Origin: Clostridium chauvoei
GTDB taxonomy: Bacteria > Bacillota > Clostridia > Clostridiales > Clostridiaceae
Direction: 5' to 3'
NCBI RefSeq assembly: GCF_002327185.1
Contig: NZ_CP018624.1
Location: 620,001-684,000, forward strand
Length of the DNA: 64,000 nt
The notes beneath the pieces were generated by a model. That model was not told where the DNA came from. It searched no databases and saw only the letters and a program-made list of their open reading frames with translations. The translations under genes were made by a program, and so were the position numbers. Within the stretch, counting starts at the first letter, position 1. Each line of letters opens with the position of its first letter. Shown in pieces: positions 9,522 to 19,345 of this stretch.

Positions 9522-10121
9522 ATGGAATACAAATCTACAATTAAGTCTAGACCGTATTTATACAAAGAGACTAAAAAGGCTTCAAGCCTTATAAATAAAG
9601 GAATAGATGCTGATTGCATAAAAGAAAAATCATTACAAGATAATATTTTTCAATTAGAAAGTGAAGCCAGAAAGAAGGAAGTTGCATCAATAATTACTAC
9701 TAGATTAAAAGATTTAGATAAGCAAATTATCTATAGTATTGAAAATAGTAATATTGAAACATCAAAGGTTTTAGTTTTATATGCAATATTAAAAACAGAT
9801 AGATTGTTTTTTGAGTTTATTAACGAGGTTTATAAGGAAAAGATATTGTTAAAGGATTTATTTATAAAAGATAAGGATTTCAATGTGTTTTTTCAAAATA
9901 AGAGAGAGCAAAGTGAAAAGGTTGCATCATGGTCAGAGTACACTTTTAAGAAATTAAAACAAGTTTACATAAGAATTCTTTTTGAAAGTGGACTTATAGT
10001 TAATCAAAAAGGTGATAGAGAAATTAAAATTCCTATAATTGAAAGTGAAGTAAAGGACTATTTATATAGTATTGGGGATAGTGTTTATTTAAATGCAATA
10101 CTTGGAATAATGAATTATTAA
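9522..10121 (+). CDS. brxA: BREX system protein BrxA (DUF1819)
   Basis: A 199-residue first gene of a BREX type 1 phage-defence operon. BrxA is a small DNA-binding protein in characterised systems. Seen: family-like start (SRPYLYKETKKASSLINKG), conserved middle (LKTDRLFFEFINEVYKEK) and a C-terminal winged-helix-like part. The ribosome binding site CGGAGG is 11 bases from the ATG. A shorter ATG at 9513 stops after two codons. The order brxA-brxB-brxC-pglX-(abiH)-pglZ-brxL identifies the system. Confidence 0.93.
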   Translation: MEYKSTIKSRPYLYKETKKASSLINKGIDADCIKEKSLQDNIFQLESEARKKEVASIITTRLKDLDKQIIYSIENSNIETSKVLVLYAILKTDRLFFEFINEVYKEKILLKDLFIKDKDFNVFFQNKREQSEKVASWSEYTFKKLKQVYIRILFESGLIVNQKGDREIKIPIIESEVKDYLYSIGDSVYLNAILGIMNY

Positions 10122-10140
10122 ACGATAGGTGGTTAATGGA

Positions 10141-10725
10141 GTGAAAGATATATATCAAAGATTGGATGAGATATTACCTAAGATAGTCGAACCTGATTTT
10201 AGAAAAAACAAGGGCTTAGGTAATGAAATTGGATTTTATGTATTTGATTATAATCCAGAGGAAGAGTTATTAGTTAGAGATAGAGTTAAATTTATAAAAG
10301 AAAAAGCTAAATCAGCCTATGGGTTAAATATTGTTGAATTTGACTTATATGAAATTATAATCGAAACATTAATTGAGTTTGGATATTTAGAACGCTGTTT
10401 TAAAATGGAACAGGCTAAAGGTAGTGAACATGTACTTTTAAAGGCAATAAAAACATGTTTAAAAATTACTGAAGATGATGATATGTTTTTAGAGTACATT
10501 GGATCAAGGCTTAATGGTGCAGATATAGTATTTTTAACTGGTATTGGTAAAGCATGGCCCATAATAAGGTCACATACTATATTAAATAATCTTCATAGAA
10601 TTGTTGAGGAACAACCATTAGTAATGTTTTTCTCAGGTACATATGATGGGGGAACGCTTATGTTATTTAATCAATTAAAAGATGATAATTATTATAGAGC
10701 ATTTCAATTAATAGACAAATATTAA
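10141..10725 (+). CDS. brxB: BREX system protein BrxB (DUF1788)
   Basis: A 195-residue protein of the DUF1788 family, part of the BREX core; its exact role is not known. The GTG at 10141 (reading MKDIYQRLDEIL) was chosen because AGGTGG at 10127-10132 is 8 bases upstream; an in-frame GTG at 10129 lies on top of that site. Seen: the family's C-terminal stretch FLTGIGKAWPIIRSHTIL ... PLVMFFSGTYDGGTLMLF. It lies 19 bases behind brxA and 19 bases before brxC, so it is in one transcript. Confidence 0.93.
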   Translation: MKDIYQRLDEILPKIVEPDFRKNKGLGNEIGFYVFDYNPEEELLVRDRVKFIKEKAKSAYGLNIVEFDLYEIIIETLIEFGYLERCFKMEQAKGSEHVLLKAIKTCLKITEDDDMFLEYIGSRLNGADIVFLTGIGKAWPIIRSHTILNNLHRIVEEQPLVMFFSGTYDGGTLMLFNQLKDDNYYRAFQLIDKY

Positions 10726-10744
10726 GGTATAGGGGAGTATATTT

Positions 10745-13700
10745 ATGGACATAAAATTAAAATCAATGTTTTATAAACCAATTGATAGAGATATTAAAGG
10801 GGTAATTAAAGTAGGTCAGGCTGATGATGAAAATATTAAGCAAGAACTAGAAGAATATGTTGTAACGGGAGAGTTAAATAAACATATAGATAGGTTCTTT
10901 GAAGCTTATAAGACAGGTATTATAGGAAATACTGATAAGAATGGAGTTTGGATTTCAGGATTCTTTGGAAGTGGTAAGTCACATTTCTTAAAGATATTAT
11001 CTTATCTACTAAAAAATAAAAGTATAGAAGGAAAAAACGCTATTAATTATTTTGACGATAAGGGATTAGATAGTTTTATATTAGCAAATATGAAAGCAGC
11101 AGGAGATGTTTCAAGTGATGTAATTCTATTTAATATAGATTCCAAATCGGATTCTAAAAGTAAATTAAATAAAGATGCAATAGTTAATGTATTTAATAAA
11201 GTTTTCAATGAAATGCAAGGCTTTTGTGGAACTATGCCTTGGCTTGCAGACCTAGAAAGACAAATGGCTAAGGATGGAGTTTATGAAAACTTTAAAGAAA
11301 AGTTTAAAGAGATAAGTGGTGGAGAATGGGAGAAGTGCAGATCTAATTTCTACTTTGAGGAAGATGCAATTGTAGAAGCATTAGCAGAGACTACAAGGAT
11401 GAGTGTTGATGCTGCAAGAAATTGGTACAATAAGGCTGAAAATAATTATTCTTTAAGTATAGATGATTTTGCTAATAAAGTTAAAGAATACTGTGATTCT
11501 AAGGGAAAGAATCACCATGTTGTATTTTTGGTGGATGAAATTGGACAATATATTGGAGATAATACTCAACTTATGCTTAATCTTCAAATAGTTGTTGAGG
11601 ATTTAGGTACTAAATGCCAAGGTAAATGTTGGGTTATAGTAACTTCACAAGAAGGATTAGACGAATTTACAAAGGTAAAAGGAAATGACTTCTCTAAGAT
11701 TCAAGGTAGATTTAATACAAGATTATCTTTATCATCAGCAAATGTTGATGAAGTTATTAAGAAACGTATACTTAGAAAAACAGAAGGTGCTGAAAGTCAT
11801 TTAAAGGCATTATATGAGCAAAAAGAATCAATAATAAAGAACCTATTAACTTTCACTTCAGATACAGCAGAAATGAAGTTATATAAGAATAGTGAGGATT
11901 TTGCAGAAGTATATCCTTTTATACCTTATCAATTTAATTTATTACAGTCAGCCTTTAATGGTGTAAGAGAACATGGTGCATCAGGGAAGAGTTTATCTAA
12001 GGGAGAAAGATCTCTTTTAGGTGCTTATCAACAAGTTGCAGTAGATTATGTGGAAAATGATTCTAATATATTAGTTCCTTTTTCAGCATTTTATAAAACT
12101 ATAGAAACTTTCCTAGATTCATCAATAAGGTCTGTTATCATGAATGCAGAAAAAAATGATAGATTAGATGAATTTGATGTTGAAGTATTAAAGTTGCTAT
12201 TCTTAGTTAAATACGTAAAGGAAATTAAAGCAAACATTAATAACCTAGCGACTTTATTAGTTGATAATATAGATGCATCTCATAGAGATTTAACATTTAA
12301 AGTTCAAGAGTCATTAAAGAATTTAATAAGAGAAACATTAGTACAAGAGAATGGGGAAGAGTATGTATTCCTTACTAATGATGAACAGGATGTTAATAAA
12401 GAAATAAAAAATATGAATGTAGATAATGGGGAAGTTATACAAAAGGTTGGAGAAATTATCTTTGATGATATTTATAAAGATAATAAATATAACTACTCTA
12501 AAAAATATATGTTTACATTTAATAAGATAGTTGATGATAGAACAAGAGGCCCACAAAATAATGAAATAGGGGTTAGAATAACAACTGCTAACTTTGATTT
12601 AATAGGTGGAGGAGGAACTTCCCAAAGTGAATTAAAACAACTATCTATTAGAGAAAACAATGTAATAGTTAATATTTCAAGATATGATAATTTTTTAGAT
12701 GAAATAAGAAATGTATTAAAAATAGATGCATATTTAAGATTAAAAGGTGGCTCAAAATCAACATCTACTATAGAAGATATAAAAACTAAGAAAAGTAGAG
12801 AAAGAGAAGACAGGCTAAAGAGGGCAAAACTTTTAATTGAAGAAGCAGTAAGAACAGCAGAAATATATGTAAATGGAAGCCTTTTAGATATAAAAGAAAA
12901 GGGTGCTGTAGATAGGGTTAATGAAGGGTTAAAAGCCCTAATAGATTCTAAATATAATAAGTTAAATTATATAAAGGAATTTAAAGAAACTACAAAGGAT
13001 TTATTTGATATTATAGATGCTAAGTTAGTTAAAATGACTATGATAGATGTTGCTCCTAACAGACTTGCAATAGATGAAATAAAAACACATATAGAAACAA
13101 GTACATCAAGAAATCTTCAAGTAACGGTTAAAAGTGTTATAAGCAAATTTTCAAATGCTCCATATGGGTGGAAAGAGATAGACATTCAAGGAGTAATAGT
13201 AACTTTATTTAAAAAGCAAGATATAAAGGTTGTTTTAAATAATGAGGTATTATCACCAAATAATAGAGAAGTTGTTAATTATGTTACTAAGAGAGATTAT
13301 GTAGATAGGGTTATTTTAAAGACTAGAGAAAAAGTTCCAACTAAGTATATAGAAGCATTAAAGGATTTAAATAAAGATTTATTTGGGTTTTCCTCTATGC
13401 CAAGTGATGAAGATGGAATAATGAGTTTATTCAAAGAGCATAGCAGAACAGAATTGCACAGAATAGAAGTAATGTTAAATAACTTTAATATAACAAGTAG
13501 ATATCCTGGAGAAGATATATTAAAGAAAGGCAGAGAACTATTTAAAGATATTATAGAAGTTAAGGATACCTTAGAATTCTTTAAGAAAGTATATGACTTA
13601 GAAGATGATTTCTTAGACTATGTAGATAAGATTGATAATATAAAGGGGTTCTTCTTTAAGAAAGAAAATGGAACTATTGATACTTCTTCTAAGGGAGAAC

Positions 13701-14401
13701 AAAGATTAATATTCGATAGTGCAATAGAAACGTTAAAAAATTATGATGAAAATAAAGAATATATAGTAAATGATGAAATTAAAGAAATAGTTGAAGAAAT
13801 AAAAATTATTTTAAGAATGAAAGAGCCATACTCTAAAATACCAACTATTCCACTATTGATAGAAAAATATAATAATAAAATTTTATCATTATTAGAAGAA
13901 GAAAGTATTCCTGTTCTTGGATTTATTCAAACATGTAAAAAAGAAGTTATAGAGACTTTAGAAAACTATAATCTTAAGAATAAGTTCTTTAATGGAATAA
14001 ATGAAGAATTTAATAACTTAACAACTAGAACTGAAAAGGCTAATAGTTTTGCAGTGCTTTCATCAATGTCAGACCTTTCAGAGAAGTTAAAATTAAAGTG
14101 GATTAAAGAAATAGTAGCAGAAGATGAAAGACAAAGGAGATTAAAGGCTAAAGAAATTGAGTTGGCAAATAATATTAAAGATCCTTCTGGAGCAATAGAA
14201 GGAAATGATACAGGTTATGTTGCAGAGCCAGTTAAATCTGAACCTGAAGTAGTAATAAAAACTAAAACTTTAAGTATGAGAGAATTGGTTAGAGGACAGA
14301 AAGTTATTAAAAATACTACTGATATAGATGAAGTTGTTGAGGCATTAAGAAAGAAATTAGAAGAAGAGTTAGAGCAAGATACAATTATAAGTTTAATTTA
14401 A
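10745..14401 (+). CDS. brxC: BREX system P-loop ATPase BrxC
   Basis: A 1218-residue large AAA-type ATPase (BrxC/PglY). Seen: Walker A G72-F-F-G-S-G-K-S79 and Walker B VVFLVDEIG with D264/E265. The phrase PFIPYQFNLLQSAF is typical of the family. Long helical regions fill the C-terminal two thirds. The length matches the usual 1,150-1,250 residues. In BREX it is needed for both host methylation and phage exclusion. It is followed by an unusual 190-bp gap before pglX. Confidence 0.95.
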   Translation: MDIKLKSMFYKPIDRDIKGVIKVGQADDENIKQELEEYVVTGELNKHIDRFFEAYKTGIIGNTDKNGVWISGFFGSGKSHFLKILSYLLKNKSIEGKNAINYFDDKGLDSFILANMKAAGDVSSDVILFNIDSKSDSKSKLNKDAIVNVFNKVFNEMQGFCGTMPWLADLERQMAKDGVYENFKEKFKEISGGEWEKCRSNFYFEEDAIVEALAETTRMSVDAARNWYNKAENNYSLSIDDFANKVKEYCDSKGKNHHVVFLVDEIGQYIGDNTQLMLNLQIVVEDLGTKCQGKCWVIVTSQEGLDEFTKVKGNDFSKIQGRFNTRLSLSSANVDEVIKKRILRKTEGAESHLKALYEQKESIIKNLLTFTSDTAEMKLYKNSEDFAEVYPFIPYQFNLLQSAFNGVREHGASGKSLSKGERSLLGAYQQVAVDYVENDSNILVPFSAFYKTIETFLDSSIRSVIMNAEKNDRLDEFDVEVLKLLFLVKYVKEIKANINNLATLLVDNIDASHRDLTFKVQESLKNLIRETLVQENGEEYVFLTNDEQDVNKEIKNMNVDNGEVIQKVGEIIFDDIYKDNKYNYSKKYMFTFNKIVDDRTRGPQNNEIGVRITTANFDLIGGGGTSQSELKQLSIRENNVIVNISRYDNFLDEIRNVLKIDAYLRLKGGSKSTSTIEDIKTKKSREREDRLKRAKLLIEEAVRTAEIYVNGSLLDIKEKGAVDRVNEGLKALIDSKYNKLNYIKEFKETTKDLFDIIDAKLVKMTMIDVAPNRLAIDEIKTHIETSTSRNLQVTVKSVISKFSNAPYGWKEIDIQGVIVTLFKKQDIKVVLNNEVLSPNNREVVNYVTKRDYVDRVILKTREKVPTKYIEALKDLNKDLFGFSSMPSDEDGIMSLFKEHSRTELHRIEVMLNNFNITSRYPGEDILKKGRELFKDIIEVKDTLEFFKKVYDLEDDFLDYVDKIDNIKGFFFKKENGTIDTSSKGEQRLIFDSAIETLKNYDENKEYIVNDEIKEIVEEIKIILRMKEPYSKIPTIPLLIEKYNNKILSLLEEESIPVLGFIQTCKKEVIETLENYNLKNKFFNGINEEFNNLTTRTEKANSFAVLSSMSDLSEKLKLKWIKEIVAEDERQRRLKAKEIELANNIKDPSGAIEGNDTGYVAEPVKSEPEVVIKTKTLSMRELVRGQKVIKNTTDIDEVVEALRKKLEEELEQDTIISLI

Positions 14402-14591
14402 GTGAACATCTAAATCTTAAGTGAGAATCTAAATTTCACCAGTATGGTACATATGTAATTTAGTTATTCGAACTTACCTACTTGATGGATTTAGTAATGT
14501 GAACTTACTCAGCGAACGTATGTGAGTCGAGTTACAAATATAAATAGGGGAAGGTGATACTTCCCTTATTTAATGTGAAAGGATTGTAAAG
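14402..14591 (+). other. 190-bp gap between brxC and pglX with short repeats and a hairpin
   Basis: No gene. It holds direct repeats GTGAACATCTAAAT / GTGAGAATCTAAAT, a repeated GAACTTAC, and a hairpin GGGAAG-GTGATA-CTTCCC (14548-14565) about 27 bases before the pglX start, with no T run. It may separately control the methyltransferase level (inference). Confidence 0.5.
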
Positions 14592-17500
14592 ATGGATAAG
14601 AATAGAATAAAATCTTTTGCTATTTGGGCAAGAAGAAGTTTAATTAAGTCGGTAAGCGAAAAAGCATATAGTATTGGAATATATGAAGATAAAATATTAG
14701 AAGCAACTGCTGTACAAGGTGGATTTAAGTTGGAGGGAAAAGAAGAGATATTTACTCTTTCAAAAAAGGATAGAGATGCTTTAGTTACTCAAGTAAGAGA
14801 AAAAGGATTTGAACAAGTAATGGAAGAAGTTGCATATACTTGGTTCAATAGATTTATGGGATTAAGATATATGGAAGTTAATGATTATCTTCCATCAGGC
14901 GTTAGAATACTTTCATCAGAAGTTAAAGAAAAAAAAGAGCCAGATGTTTTAACTAAGGTATTAGAAATAATAGATGAATTAAATTTAAATGCTAATGAAA
15001 TATATGATCTTTTAGATACAGGTGATACATTAGATAGAGAAAAAGCATATAGAATTATTTTAGTTAAGCAATGTAATGAATTAGGTAAAATAATACCTAA
15101 AATGTTTGAAAAAATAAGTGATTATACAGAACTTTTATTACCAGATAACCTATTAGAAGAAGGTTCTGTTATAAGAAGAATGGTTGAAGATATAGAGGAA
15201 TCGGATTGGCGTGAAGAAGTAGAAATAATAGGTTGGATGTATCAATATTATATTTCAGAAAAGAAAGATGAAGTTTTTGCAGCCTTAAAGAAAAATGTGA
15301 AAATAACAAAAGAAAATATACCCGCAGCAACTCAATTATTTACTCCTAAGTGGATAGTTAAGTATATGGTAGAGAATTCATTAGGAAGGCTATGGCTTGA
15401 AGGTCATCCGAACGAAGAACTACAAAGAGAATTTAAATATTATTTAGAAGAAGCAGAGCAAGAGCAAGAAGTAGAAGAAGAGTTAAAGAAAATAAGAGAA
15501 GAACATGCAAAACTAAAACCAGAAGATATAAAAGTATTAGATCCATGTATGGGTTCAGGACATATCCTAGTTTATGCATTTGATGTGCTTTATGAAATAT
15601 ATAAAACAGCAGGGTATTCTGAAAGAGAAATATCTAGATTAATATTACAAAATAATCTTTATGGGTTAGATATTGACGACAGAGCAGCACAATTGGCATC
15701 ATTTGCATTAATAATGAAGGCTAGACATTATAATAGAAGATTGTTTAGAGAAATAGAAAGAGAACATCTAGAGTTGAATTTATGTTCGATTCAAGAAAGC
15801 AATAGTATTAATAAAGAAGTAATAGATTATTTTGTTGGAAAAAATAAGGATTTAAGAAAAGATGTTGAATATTTAATTGAGATATTTACTGATGCTAAAG
15901 AGTATGGCTCTATACTTGAAGTTGAAGAAGTAAACTTTTATGCTTTAAAACAAAGGTTAAAAGAAATAGAAGATGATGACAACTTGATGTTTGGTGATTA
16001 TAGAAAAATGCTTTTAGAGAAACTGCCTATTATGATAAAACAGGCAGAGATAATGAGTATAAAATATGATCTTTGTGTAACTAATCCTCCATATATGGGT
16101 AATAGAAATATGAATGAAAAAATAAAAAAATATTTAAGCAACAAGTATGAAGATTCAAAAATGGATTTATTTTCATCATATATAGAAAGGAATATTAAAT
16201 ATATAAATAATGGAGGTATAGCATCATATATGACACCAAATGTTTGGTTTTATATAAATATTTATGAAACACTAAGAAAAAATATAATTGAGAATTACCA
16301 AATAACATCATTAATTGAGTTAGAAAAATCATCATTTAGTGATGCTGCTGTATCTATATGTACGTTTGTGTTAAGAAATTATAAAAGTAATTATAGTGGG
16401 CAGTATATACGATTAAATCAGTTTAAAGGGGCATTAAATCAAGATAAGGCAACATTAAACGCTATTAAAAATAATGTAAACTATAAGTATATATTAAATC
16501 AAAAGAAATTTTTAAAGGTAACAGGAGCCCCTTTAGCATTTTGGATAAGCGATAAATTTAGAGAAATATTCAGTAATAGAAAAGTTTACGATATATCTAT
16601 ATCAGATGGTCAGAATGTTACAAGTGATAATAATAGATTTGTTAGGAAATACTGGGAAGTAAACTATGATAAAATTGGCAAATTAAAAATGTGGAGATCA
16701 TATGCTAAAGGGGGAGGATACAAGAAATGGAAAGGTAATATGGAAGATGTGGTCAATTGGTCAATTGAAGCAAGAAGTTATTATAAAGTAAATAGTTCAT
16801 CTAGAATAATTCCTGAATATTTATGGTATAAAAAAGGTATAACTTGGGGCTTGATAACTTCTAAGCACACAAGTTTCAGAGTATTAGAAGAAAGTGAAAC
16901 ATTTGATAAAGGAGGTTCTTCTATATTTTTTACAAATTATGATGAATATTATTATCTATTAGGTTTTTTAAATAGTAAAGTTTGTAGAATAATTATAGAA
17001 TTATTAAATCCAACGTTAAATTTACAAGTTAAAGATGTGAGAAACTTACCATTAATTAAACCAGATGAAGTTGTAATTGAAGAAACTAGTAATTTAGTTA
17101 AAGAATTAATAAATATAGCAAAATGGGATTGGGATCAGTATGAAAATTCGCTAGACTTTAAGAATAATTTTATAGTGTTTAATTCAAAAGAAACAAAAAC
17201 AATTCAAGGTTCTATTAACACGTGGATTTCTGAAAAAGAAAAAGCATTTAATAATACAAAGGAAAAAGAAGAACGATTAAATAAAATTTATATTGAATTA
17301 TATGGATTAACTGATGAGATGAATAATAAAGAAGATGAATCTGATGTAAGTATAATAAAGCATAATATAGAAAATGATATTAAATTAGTAATTTCTTATG
17401 CTATTGGTTGTATGTTTGGTAGATATTCAATTGATAGTGAAGGTCTTATTTATGCAGGTGGAGATTTTAATGACAAATGGAATTTTGAAAGTAGTAAAGT

Positions 17501-18200
17501 CAAAAAGATAGAAAAAGATGATGATGGGAACATAATATCTGATTTGTGGATTGATTCTATATTTATGCCTGATAAGGATAATATTATTCCTATAACAGAG
17601 GATGAATACTTTGAAGATGATATGGTTTCAAGATTTATTGATTTTGTTAGAACTGTTTATGGAAATGATACATTAGAGGAGAATTTAGATTTTATTGCTG
17701 ATTCTATAGGTAGAAAAGCATCTGAAACTGCTAGACAGGCAATTAGAAGATACTTTATTAAAGATTTCTATAAAGATCATTTAAAGGTTTATCAGAAGAG
17801 ACCTATATATTGGATGCTTGAATCAGGTAAGAATGATGGATTTAAGTGTTTAGTTTATATGCATAGATATAATGAACAAACAGTTGCTAAGGTTAGAACT
17901 GATTATCTTCATACATTACAAAGAAAATATGAAGCAGAGATTAATAGACTTCAATTAGTAGTAGATTCAGAAGAGTATACTGCAAAGGATAGAACTGCTG
18001 CTAAAAAGAAGATAGATAGAATATCAAAGCAAATAGAAGAATGTAGGGAGTATGATCAAGTAGTAGCATACTTAGCAAATGAAAAGATATCTATTGATTT
18101 AGATGATGGGGTAAAAGTAAATTATGCTAAATTCCAAAATATTAAAGTAATAAATTCTAAAGATAAAGAAGTTAAGATGAATTTATTAGCGAAGATATAA
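14592..18200 (+). CDS. pglX: BREX-1 adenine-specific DNA methyltransferase PglX
   Basis: A 1202-residue N6-adenine methyltransferase that marks host DNA in BREX type 1. Seen: SAM-binding motif I DPCMGSGH (D317-G323) and catalytic motif NPPY at 498-501. The start MDKNRIKSFAIWARRSL is typical of PglX. A target-recognition-like region lies at about 640-800. A charged coiled coil (YEAEINRLQ... AAKKKIDRISKQIEE) lies near 1120-1160. Length is normal and no frameshift or repeat-based phase switch is visible. The start follows AAAGGATTGTAAAG. The recognition site cannot be read from the sequence. Confidence 0.95.
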   Translation: MDKNRIKSFAIWARRSLIKSVSEKAYSIGIYEDKILEATAVQGGFKLEGKEEIFTLSKKDRDALVTQVREKGFEQVMEEVAYTWFNRFMGLRYMEVNDYLPSGVRILSSEVKEKKEPDVLTKVLEIIDELNLNANEIYDLLDTGDTLDREKAYRIILVKQCNELGKIIPKMFEKISDYTELLLPDNLLEEGSVIRRMVEDIEESDWREEVEIIGWMYQYYISEKKDEVFAALKKNVKITKENIPAATQLFTPKWIVKYMVENSLGRLWLEGHPNEELQREFKYYLEEAEQEQEVEEELKKIREEHAKLKPEDIKVLDPCMGSGHILVYAFDVLYEIYKTAGYSEREISRLILQNNLYGLDIDDRAAQLASFALIMKARHYNRRLFREIEREHLELNLCSIQESNSINKEVIDYFVGKNKDLRKDVEYLIEIFTDAKEYGSILEVEEVNFYALKQRLKEIEDDDNLMFGDYRKMLLEKLPIMIKQAEIMSIKYDLCVTNPPYMGNRNMNEKIKKYLSNKYEDSKMDLFSSYIERNIKYINNGGIASYMTPNVWFYINIYETLRKNIIENYQITSLIELEKSSFSDAAVSICTFVLRNYKSNYSGQYIRLNQFKGALNQDKATLNAIKNNVNYKYILNQKKFLKVTGAPLAFWISDKFREIFSNRKVYDISISDGQNVTSDNNRFVRKYWEVNYDKIGKLKMWRSYAKGGGYKKWKGNMEDVVNWSIEARSYYKVNSSSRIIPEYLWYKKGITWGLITSKHTSFRVLEESETFDKGGSSIFFTNYDEYYYLLGFLNSKVCRIIIELLNPTLNLQVKDVRNLPLIKPDEVVIEETSNLVKELINIAKWDWDQYENSLDFKNNFIVFNSKETKTIQGSINTWISEKEKAFNNTKEKEERLNKIYIELYGLTDEMNNKEDESDVSIIKHNIENDIKLVISYAIGCMFGRYSIDSEGLIYAGGDFNDKWNFESSKVKKIEKDDDGNIISDLWIDSIFMPDKDNIIPITEDEYFEDDMVSRFIDFVRTVYGNDTLEENLDFIADSIGRKASETARQAIRRYFIKDFYKDHLKVYQKRPIYWMLESGKNDGFKCLVYMHRYNEQTVAKVRTDYLHTLQRKYEAEINRLQLVVDSEEYTAKDRTAAKKKIDRISKQIEECREYDQVVAYLANEKISIDLDDGVKVNYAKFQNIKVINSKDKEVKMNLLAKI

Positions 18201-18285
18201 TATGACGTTATAATACTGATATTTCTTTTTTGAGAAATTTATTGATTTTCACATGAAAAATAATAGGGATTAAGGGGATTTGAAT

Positions 18286-19311
18286 ATGATTATAACATAT
18301 ATGATAGGTAATGGATTAGATATTTCTTTAGGACTTAAAACTAGGTATACTGATTTTTATGAGTATACAAAAAATAATTATAGTGATAATGAGAGTAGAA
18401 AAAATGAAATATTAGATAGTATTGATAATGATACTGAATTATGGTCAGATCTTGAGTTAGGATTGGGAGAATACACAAAGAATATAGAAGATGATACAGA
18501 GAAGTTGGATAAGTTTTATAAAGATAAATTTGAAATTGATATTATGCTTAGAGAGTATTTGAAAATTGAACAGGATAAAATAAATTGGGACGATAAAGAG
18601 TATATGGATAAATTTAAAACTGAGTTTGTTCAACAAATAGTATACTTTTATAATTATTTCAAAACCACAGATAAGACTGATATACTTAATTTAATAGGAA
18701 ATCAGAGTTTAAAATATTACTTGATTTCATTTAATTATACTGATGTCATTAAGCGCGGAATTCAAATAAGTAGGTCAGCGGATATAGAAGAATTTTATTT
18801 GCATGGTACTCTAAAAGGGGATGATGCAATACTAGGGGTTAATGATTCAGATCAGATAAAAAATCAACATTTTAATAGTAAGCATGAGATGTTATTATCA
18901 ATGTGTAAAGTAGAAATAAATAAGTACATTGGCGAAAATAAAACAAAAAGAGCAGAAGAAATCTTAGATTCAAGTACAATAGTATGTATTTTTGGAATGT
19001 CAATTGGTGAAACAGATAAACATTGGTGGGAAAAAGTAGTAGATAATCTCAAACGAGGTGTAACACAAATGATAATAATATTTCATTACAAACCTAATTT
19101 AGATAAAAGAAATTATGTTGAAGTTTGGAGAGAAGAAGAAAGAATTAAAGAACAGTTATTAAAGTATGCCTCTGAAGGAGATGAGTCAAAATCAAATTTA
19201 AAAGATAAAATTAAAGTTATCTGTAATTCGAATATGTTTAAATTACAATTAAAGTTTAGGAACAACCCAAATTTAGACGAGTTAGTTAAAGAAAAGTCTT
19301 TAATCTCATAA
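18286..19311 (+). CDS. AbiH family abortive-infection protein inside the BREX operon
   Basis: A 341-residue protein. Seen: an N-terminal nucleotide-binding-like motif ITYMIGNGLDISLGLKTRY and a late motif VCIFGMSIGETDKHWW, both characteristic of the AbiH family (named from a lactococcal abortive infection gene). AbiH resembles SIR2-like Rossmann proteins, so NAD or nucleotide processing is possible, but this is inference. The ATG at 18286 is 8 bases behind AAGGGGA; an upstream TTG at 18280 is too close to it. It lies between pglX and pglZ in the same direction, so it is likely co-expressed with BREX as an add-on effector. Confidence 0.85.
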   Translation: MIITYMIGNGLDISLGLKTRYTDFYEYTKNNYSDNESRKNEILDSIDNDTELWSDLELGLGEYTKNIEDDTEKLDKFYKDKFEIDIMLREYLKIEQDKINWDDKEYMDKFKTEFVQQIVYFYNYFKTTDKTDILNLIGNQSLKYYLISFNYTDVIKRGIQISRSADIEEFYLHGTLKGDDAILGVNDSDQIKNQHFNSKHEMLLSMCKVEINKYIGENKTKRAEEILDSSTIVCIFGMSIGETDKHWWEKVVDNLKRGVTQMIIIFHYKPNLDKRNYVEVWREEERIKEQLLKYASEGDESKSNLKDKIKVICNSNMFKLQLKFRNNPNLDELVKEKSLIS

Positions 19312-19345
19312 TAATTTGTTTTATTGGAAACTAAGAGGTGATTAA

